A stretch of 64,000 nt of DNA, from contig JAEWAQ010000033.1 in assembly GCA_023391635.1 (NCBI GenBank), forward strand, positions 33,226-97,225, given 5' to 3'. The position numbers were made by a program, and so were the translations under genes. This document shows positions 59,758 through 64,000 of the stretch, one piece after another (position 1 is the first letter of the stretch; each line of letters opens with the position of its first letter). This stretch comes from Bacillota bacterium (GTDB lineage: Bacteria; Bacillota; Bacilli; Paenibacillales; Paenibacillaceae). The notes beneath the pieces are model-generated. The model was not told where the DNA came from. It ran no database searches and was given only the letters and a program-made list of their open reading frames with translations.

Positions 59758-62700
59758 TTATTTCAACCGAAACACTCCCTCGCCGAGCAGTTCGGATATT
59801 TGGCGGATCAATTCCGGCGTCGGCGCGATCCGCAGGTCGTCCGACAGCGCGACTGTGCGGCGTCCCCGATCATAGAACAGCACGGTTTGCAGCGGTCCCG
59901 GATGGCGGGACAACAACGATTTGAGCCGGTTCAGCAAGGCCGGCTGCTCATGCGATTCGCCGATGCGAATATAGGCGCGCTCGGTCGTTTGTTTTGCATG
60001 AGTGGGCGATTGGGCCGCACGATTCGCGCTTGCGGGCGAGGATGGGACATACGGGCGGGCGCGCGGGCCGTCCTGACCGCGACGCGGCTTGGCGGCCCGT
60101 ACGCGCAAATCCGGCGCATCCAGGGGCAGGATCTCATCGGCGAGCAGCTTGTACTCTTCGTCTCCCTGCTGCACCTTCGCCTTCACGAGCACGAGCGCGC
60201 CTTTCTTCACGAAGGAGGACGCCGTCTTCCATACGCTCGGGAAAGCCACGAGCTCCGCGGTCATGATCCGGTCCTCGATTTCCAGGAACGCCATCGCCTG
60301 CCCCTTGCGCGTGACGAACGGCTTCATGGACACGATCATGCCGGCCGTCATCGCGAATTGTCCGTCTTGCGCCTCCGCCAGGTCCACCAGGCGGTCCAGT
60401 TGCAACTCCTCCGCGATGCCGTCGTATTCATCCAACGGATGGCCGGACAAGTACAAGCCCATCAAATCCCGTTCGTATTCCAGCGACTGCGCGGCGGAGA
60501 ACGGCGATACTTCCGGCAGATCGACGATCCAGTTGGCGGACTCTCCCAAATCGAACAGCTCGATCTGCAGTTCTGCCCGCTCCTTCCGCCAGGAAGCCGC
60601 CGACGCCACCGCCTCATCCACCGCGGCGTATTGCTGCGCCCGATGGCCCGGCAACGAACCGAGCGCGCCCGCGAGCACGAGCGATTCGATCACGCGCTTG
60701 TTGCAGACGCGCGGATCGACGCGGCGGCACAGATCGCCGAGCGAGTCGAACTTGCGCTCCCGGCGCTCCTTCATGATCGCCTCGATCGCTTGCGTGCCCA
60801 CATTCTTGATTGCGGCCAGGCCGAACCGGATCGCCTCCGTTCCACCCTCGCCTTCGCCGTCGCTGCCGCTGCCTCCGCTGCCGTCTGCTGCGACACCAAC
60901 ATCACCATCACCGCCGTCACCGCCGATTTTGCCGCTCTCGCCGTCGACGCGGATCGGCGTGAACAGCACGCCGCTCTCGTTCACGTCAGGGGGCAGCACG
61001 CGGATGCCCATATGCCGGCATTCATCGACGTATTCCGCCGTCTTCCGTTGATTGCCGATGACCGATGTCAGCATCGACGCCATGAACGGCACCGGATAAT
61101 GGGCCTTCAGATAGGCGGTCTGGAACGCAAGCACGGCATACGCGGCGGCGTGCGCCCGGCAAAATCCGTAATCCGCGAACCGAACGATCAGATCGTACAC
61201 GCGGTTCGCCGTCTCTTCGTCGTGCCCCTGCTTCAAGCTGCCCGCGACGAAAAACGTTCGCTGCTCGTCCAATATTTCGCGCTTCTTCTTCCCGACTGCG
61301 CGCCGCAGCAAATCCGCCTGGCCCAGCGTGAAGCCGGCCATCGTCGAAGCGATCTGCATGATCTGTTCCTGATATACGATAATGCCGTACGTATCCCGCA
61401 GGATCGGCTCCAGCGAAGGATGCGGATAGGCGGCCTGCGACACGCCGTGCTTCGCCTGGATGAATTGCGGAATGAACTCCATCGGTCCCGGCCGGTATAG
61501 CGCCAGCACGGAGATGATATCCTCGAACGTGGACGGCTTGAGCTCCTTGAGCACGCGGCGCATGCCCGTACCTTCGAGCTGAAAGACACCCTCGGTATCC
61601 CCTCTGCTCAGGAGCGCGTAAGTCGCTTCATCCGTATACGGAATTTCGCGCCAGTCCAGCTCCTGCCCGGTCTCTTCGCGAATCCAGCCGAGCGTCCGCT
61701 CGATGATCGACAGCGTGCGCAAACCGAGAAAATCCATTTTGAGCAGGCCGACTGCCTCGATATATTCCATCGAATATTGCGTCAGAGGTACGCCAGCCGT
61801 CCCTTCTTGCAGCGGCACGTAATCGGTCAGCGGCGTCGGCGCGATGACGACGCCGGCCGCATGCGTCGAGGCGTGCCTGGCCATGCCTTCGGCCCGCCGC
61901 GCCATGGCGACCATCTCTCCGACGCGGCCGCCGCCTTCCGCCAGCTCGCGGAACTCGGGGCTCATCTCCATCGCCCGCTCGATCGACATGCCCGGCATGC
62001 CCGGTATGAGCTTGGCCGCCTTGTCGACCTCCCCATAAGGCACGTTCATGACGCGGCCGACATCGCGCACCGCCGCGCGAGCGGCCAGCGTGCCGAACGT
62101 GATGATCTGCGCCACGCGATCGTCGCCGTACCGCTCCGTGACGTAACGGATCACTTCATCGCGCCGTTCGTCGCTGAAATCGGTGTCGATATCGGGCATC
62201 GTCACCCGCTCCGGGTTGAGAAACCGCTCGAACAGCAGGTTGTGCGCGATCGGGTCGACATCGGTAATCCGCAGCGCGTAAGCGACCAGACTGCCTGCTG
62301 CCGAACCCCGTCCCGGCCCGGTCACGATCCCGTGCTCGTGAGCGAACCGGATGAAATCCCATACGATCAGGAAATAATCGACGAACCCCATGCGCGCGAT
62401 CACGCCCAGCTCGTAGCGCAGCCGCTCTTCCGCTGCCTCACGATGCCCGGCATCCTCCCACCTCGGCGTCCCTTCGTAGCGCGACGTCAAGCCTTCCCGG
62501 CATAACGCCGCAAGGTAATTCTCCGCGTCCGCATACCCTTCCGGCAGCGGCTCAAACGCGGGCAGCACGTGCCGATGCAGATCCAGCTCCAGAGAGCACT
62601 TCTCCGCGATCAATGCCGTATTGGCCAGCGCCTGGGGCACGTGGCGGAACAAAGCGGCCATCTCCTCGCCGCTTTTCAAGTACAGTTGCGAAGAAGCGAT

Positions 62701-63405
62701 CTGCAGCCTATCCTCGTCCTCCATCGTCTTGCCGGTGCCGATGCAGATCAGCACGTCCTGGAGCGCATGGTCTTCCTCGCGCAAGTAGTGGGCGTCGTTC
62801 GTCGCCGCGAGCGGAATGCCCGTCTCCTCCGCCAGTCGCAGCAGGCCCGCCGTCACCTTCTTCTGCTCCAGCATGCCGTGATCCTGGATTTCCAGGTAAT
62901 AATCTTCTCCGAACAGCTCCTGATATTGCAGGGCCAGCGCCTTGCCTTCCGCATAGCGATCCGCCGCCAGCAGCTTCGACAGCTCGCTCGCCAAGCAGCC
63001 GCTCAAGCAGACCAGCCCCTCCGCATGCCGGGCCAATACCTCGAAGTCGATGCGCGGCTTGTAATGGAACCCTTCCAAATGCCCGATCGTGGACAATCGC
63101 ATCAGGTTGCGGTACCCCGTCTCGTTCTTGGCCAGCAGCGTCAAATGGTAAATCGGCTGATCCTTGCGGGACGCCCTCTCCTTGCGCGATGCCGCCACAT
63201 ATGCCTCCATGCCGATGATCGGCTTGATGCCCCGCTCCTTGCAAGCCTGGTAGAACGGGATCGCTCCGTACATGACGCCATGGTCCGTAAGCGCGAGCGC
63301 CTTCATGCCCTGCGCCGCCGCCTGCCCGGCCATCTCCCGGATGCGCGCCGCGCCGTCCAGCAAGCTGTATTCGCTATGAACATGCAAGTGAACGAAATCG
63401 CACAT
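59758..63405 (-). CDS. dnaE: DNA polymerase III alpha subunit DnaE
   Basis: A 1215-residue replicative polymerase. N-terminal PHP domain (FVHLHVHSEYSLLDGAARI), polymerase palm (GPGRGSAAGSLVAYAL; PDIDTDFSDERRDEVI with the catalytic Asp pair), HhH and OB regions toward the end (MTAELVAFPSVW). A Gly/Asp/Ser insertion at about 817-855 (GGDGGDGDVGVAADGSGGSG and beyond) interrupts the region after LPPDVNESGVLFTPIRVDG. SD AGGGG. This is the error-prone/lagging DnaE of Firmicutes rather than PolC. Confidence 0.97.
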   Translation of the reverse strand: MCDFVHLHVHSEYSLLDGAARIREMAGQAAAQGMKALALTDHGVMYGAIPFYQACKERGIKPIIGMEAYVAASRKERASRKDQPIYHLTLLAKNETGYRNLMRLSTIGHLEGFHYKPRIDFEVLARHAEGLVCLSGCLASELSKLLAADRYAEGKALALQYQELFGEDYYLEIQDHGMLEQKKVTAGLLRLAEETGIPLAATNDAHYLREEDHALQDVLICIGTGKTMEDEDRLQIASSQLYLKSGEEMAALFRHVPQALANTALIAEKCSLELDLHRHVLPAFEPLPEGYADAENYLAALCREGLTSRYEGTPRWEDAGHREAAEERLRYELGVIARMGFVDYFLIVWDFIRFAHEHGIVTGPGRGSAAGSLVAYALRITDVDPIAHNLLFERFLNPERVTMPDIDTDFSDERRDEVIRYVTERYGDDRVAQIITFGTLAARAAVRDVGRVMNVPYGEVDKAAKLIPGMPGMSIERAMEMSPEFRELAEGGGRVGEMVAMARRAEGMARHASTHAAGVVIAPTPLTDYVPLQEGTAGVPLTQYSMEYIEAVGLLKMDFLGLRTLSIIERTLGWIREETGQELDWREIPYTDEATYALLSRGDTEGVFQLEGTGMRRVLKELKPSTFEDIISVLALYRPGPMEFIPQFIQAKHGVSQAAYPHPSLEPILRDTYGIIVYQEQIMQIASTMAGFTLGQADLLRRAVGKKKREILDEQRTFFVAGSLKQGHDEETANRVYDLIVRFADYGFCRAHAAAYAVLAFQTAYLKAHYPVPFMASMLTSVIGNQRKTAEYVDECRHMGIRVLPPDVNESGVLFTPIRVDGESGKIGGDGGDGDVGVAADGSGGSGSDGEGEGGTEAIRFGLAAIKNVGTQAIEAIMKERRERKFDSLGDLCRRVDPRVCNKRVIESLVLAGALGSLPGHRAQQYAAVDEAVASAASWRKERAELQIELFDLGESANWIVDLPEVSPFSAAQSLEYERDLMGLYLSGHPLDEYDGIAEELQLDRLVDLAEAQDGQFAMTAGMIVSMKPFVTRKGQAMAFLEIEDRIMTAELVAFPSVWKTASSFVKKGALVLVKAKVQQGDEEYKLLADEILPLDAPDLRVRAAKPRRGQDGPRARPYVPSSPASANRAAQSPTHAKQTTERAYIRIGESHEQPALLNRLKSLLSRHPGPLQTVLFYDRGRRTVALSDDLRIAPTPELIRQISELLGEGVFRLK

Positions 63406-63494
63406 GTTGCTCTAACCCCTCACTTTTCCCGCTACCCTGAACCGCGTCTTTTCATTATAGCACATACGTTCGGTATTTGTCGGCCTGTTTGTCC

Positions 63495-63501
63495 CATACA
63501 T
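63495..63501 (+). promoter_or_regulatory. Possible sigma-E -10 element for ytrH
   Basis: CATACAT at 63495-63501 resembles the sigma-E -10 (CATACA-T) and ytrH is a sigma-E gene in Bacillus. A convincing -35 is not seen. Confidence 0.3.
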
Positions 63502-63535
63502 ATGTAGTAGCGAATTTGTTCATGGAGGGATCGAT

Positions 63536-63862
63536 GTGAACGAGATTTACGTGAAAGCGACGATGTGCTTCTTCATCGCGTTCGGCGTCGTCGTCGGGGG
63601 CGCGCTCCTGGCCGGCGCGGGCTCGATCTTCGTCTGGGCGCCGCCGCGGGAAGAGATGATCCGAGTCGCGGCAAGCTTGAAAATATGGGCGCTCGTCGCA
63701 GCGCTCGGCGGCTCGATCGACCCGATCCGCGTCATCGAATCGAATATGATCGAAGGCAATTTACCGCTCGTATTCCGACAAATCGGCTACATTTTGCTCG
63801 CCTTCCTGGGCGCCCACATGGGGACGGAACTCATTCTGTGGATGTGTCGGAGCGGGAGGTGA
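63536..63862 (+). CDS. ytrH: Sporulation membrane protein YtrH
   Basis: A 108-residue protein with three helices (CFFIAFGVVVGGALLAGAGSI; ASLKIWALVAALGGSID; FRQIGYILLAFLGAHMGTEL). In Bacillus YtrH and YtrI are made in the mother cell and help cortex formation. GTG start with GGAGGGA upstream; divergent from dnaE, as in Bacillus. Confidence 0.93.
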   Translation: MNEIYVKATMCFFIAFGVVVGGALLAGAGSIFVWAPPREEMIRVAASLKIWALVAALGGSIDPIRVIESNMIEGNLPLVFRQIGYILLAFLGAHMGTELILWMCRSGR

Positions 63863-63868
63863 ACACCG

Positions 63869-64000
63869 ATGCGCGTACCCTCCTTCGAGCGGTTCCAACG
63901 GTTGTCGGTTGCGGGGGCCTTCTTCGTCTGCGGCATGGTGGTTGGTGCGGCCGTTTGGAGCGGGTTGGCGCAAGAACAATACAGTCAGATTGTCCATCGG
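63869..64000 (+). CDS. ytrI: Sporulation membrane protein YtrI (C-terminus cut by window edge)
   Basis: The first 44 codons: MRVPSFERFQRLSVAGAFFV with a helix (about 13-33) and the start of an outer domain. GGGAGGTGA overlaps the ytrH stop and precedes the ATG. Assigned mainly by position after ytrH. Confidence 0.75.
   Translation, partial: MRVPSFERFQRLSVAGAFFVCGMVVGAAVWSGLAQEQYSQIVHR

Overview
The window is a GC-rich stretch of a spore-forming Firmicute chromosome, most probably Paenibacillaceae (Paenibacillus/Cohnella type). The evidence is strong SD sequences, an alpha/beta-type SASP, CotD, YtaF, YtrH/YtrI, and the Bacillus-type backbone polA-mutM-ytaF-coaE, phoPR, mdh-icd-citZ, fxsA, pyk, accA-accD, dnaE. 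Relative to Bacillus, accessory blocks interrupt that backbone. Nearly all genes are on the minus strand. The GC bias leaves long spurious open frames on the opposite strand.

Layout. 1-2.5 kb: pyruvate phosphate dikinase (cut by the left edge), translationally coupled to an SR1P-like peptide gene. 2.6-9.5 kb: nrdR, SASP gene (+), then polA-mutM-ytaF-coaE-transglycosylase. 9.6-19.2 kb: a phosphate-starvation block, pstS-C-A-B-phoU followed without a terminator by a CBS-GGDEF protein and an EAL phosphodiesterase. Upstream lie a second pstB and a soluble CBS/chemotaxis-type signalling protein. PhoP-box-like repeats (TTAACA-type hexamers every 11 bp) precede pstS, the second pstB, the CBS signalling gene, phoP and ppk. 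19.4-26 kb: a carbohydrate ABC importer without its own ATPase, a membrane-bound AraC-type sensor and a YhcH-family protein. 26-31 kb: an SLH protein, remnants of a lost importer locus, a sugar oxidoreductase/epimerase pair and a divergent AraC regulator. 31-35.5 kb: phoP and phoR in the order phoR-then-phoP, and class I fumarase. 35.6-38.6 kb: AraC regulator, PhyH-type dioxygenase, truncated response regulator, YfbR-type nucleotidase. 38.6-42.5 kb: a Fur-box-flanked iron locus (AraC regulator reading in frame into a siderophore-binding lipoprotein, then an ABC exporter). 42.7-45.6 kb: membrane protein, hflK-hflC, cotD. 45.7-50.5 kb: mdh, a 1.3 kb repeat island, icd, citZ. 50.7-54.4 kb: ppx and ppk, convergent and overlapping. 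54.6-64 kb: fxsA, thioesterase, pyk, accA, accD, a small protein, dnaE, ytrH and ytrI (cut by the right edge).

Main biological theme: phosphate. Uptake (pst), sensing (phoPR, phoU) and polyphosphate storage (ppk, ppx) are all here. Two proteins with related CBS pairs, one a diguanylate-cyclase type and one a chemotaxis-signalling type, bracket the pst genes. This suggests an undescribed link from phosphate or adenylate status to c-di-GMP and receptor-type signalling. The second structural oddity is the mdh-icd repeat island, with several unrelated repeat families in about 1.2 kb.
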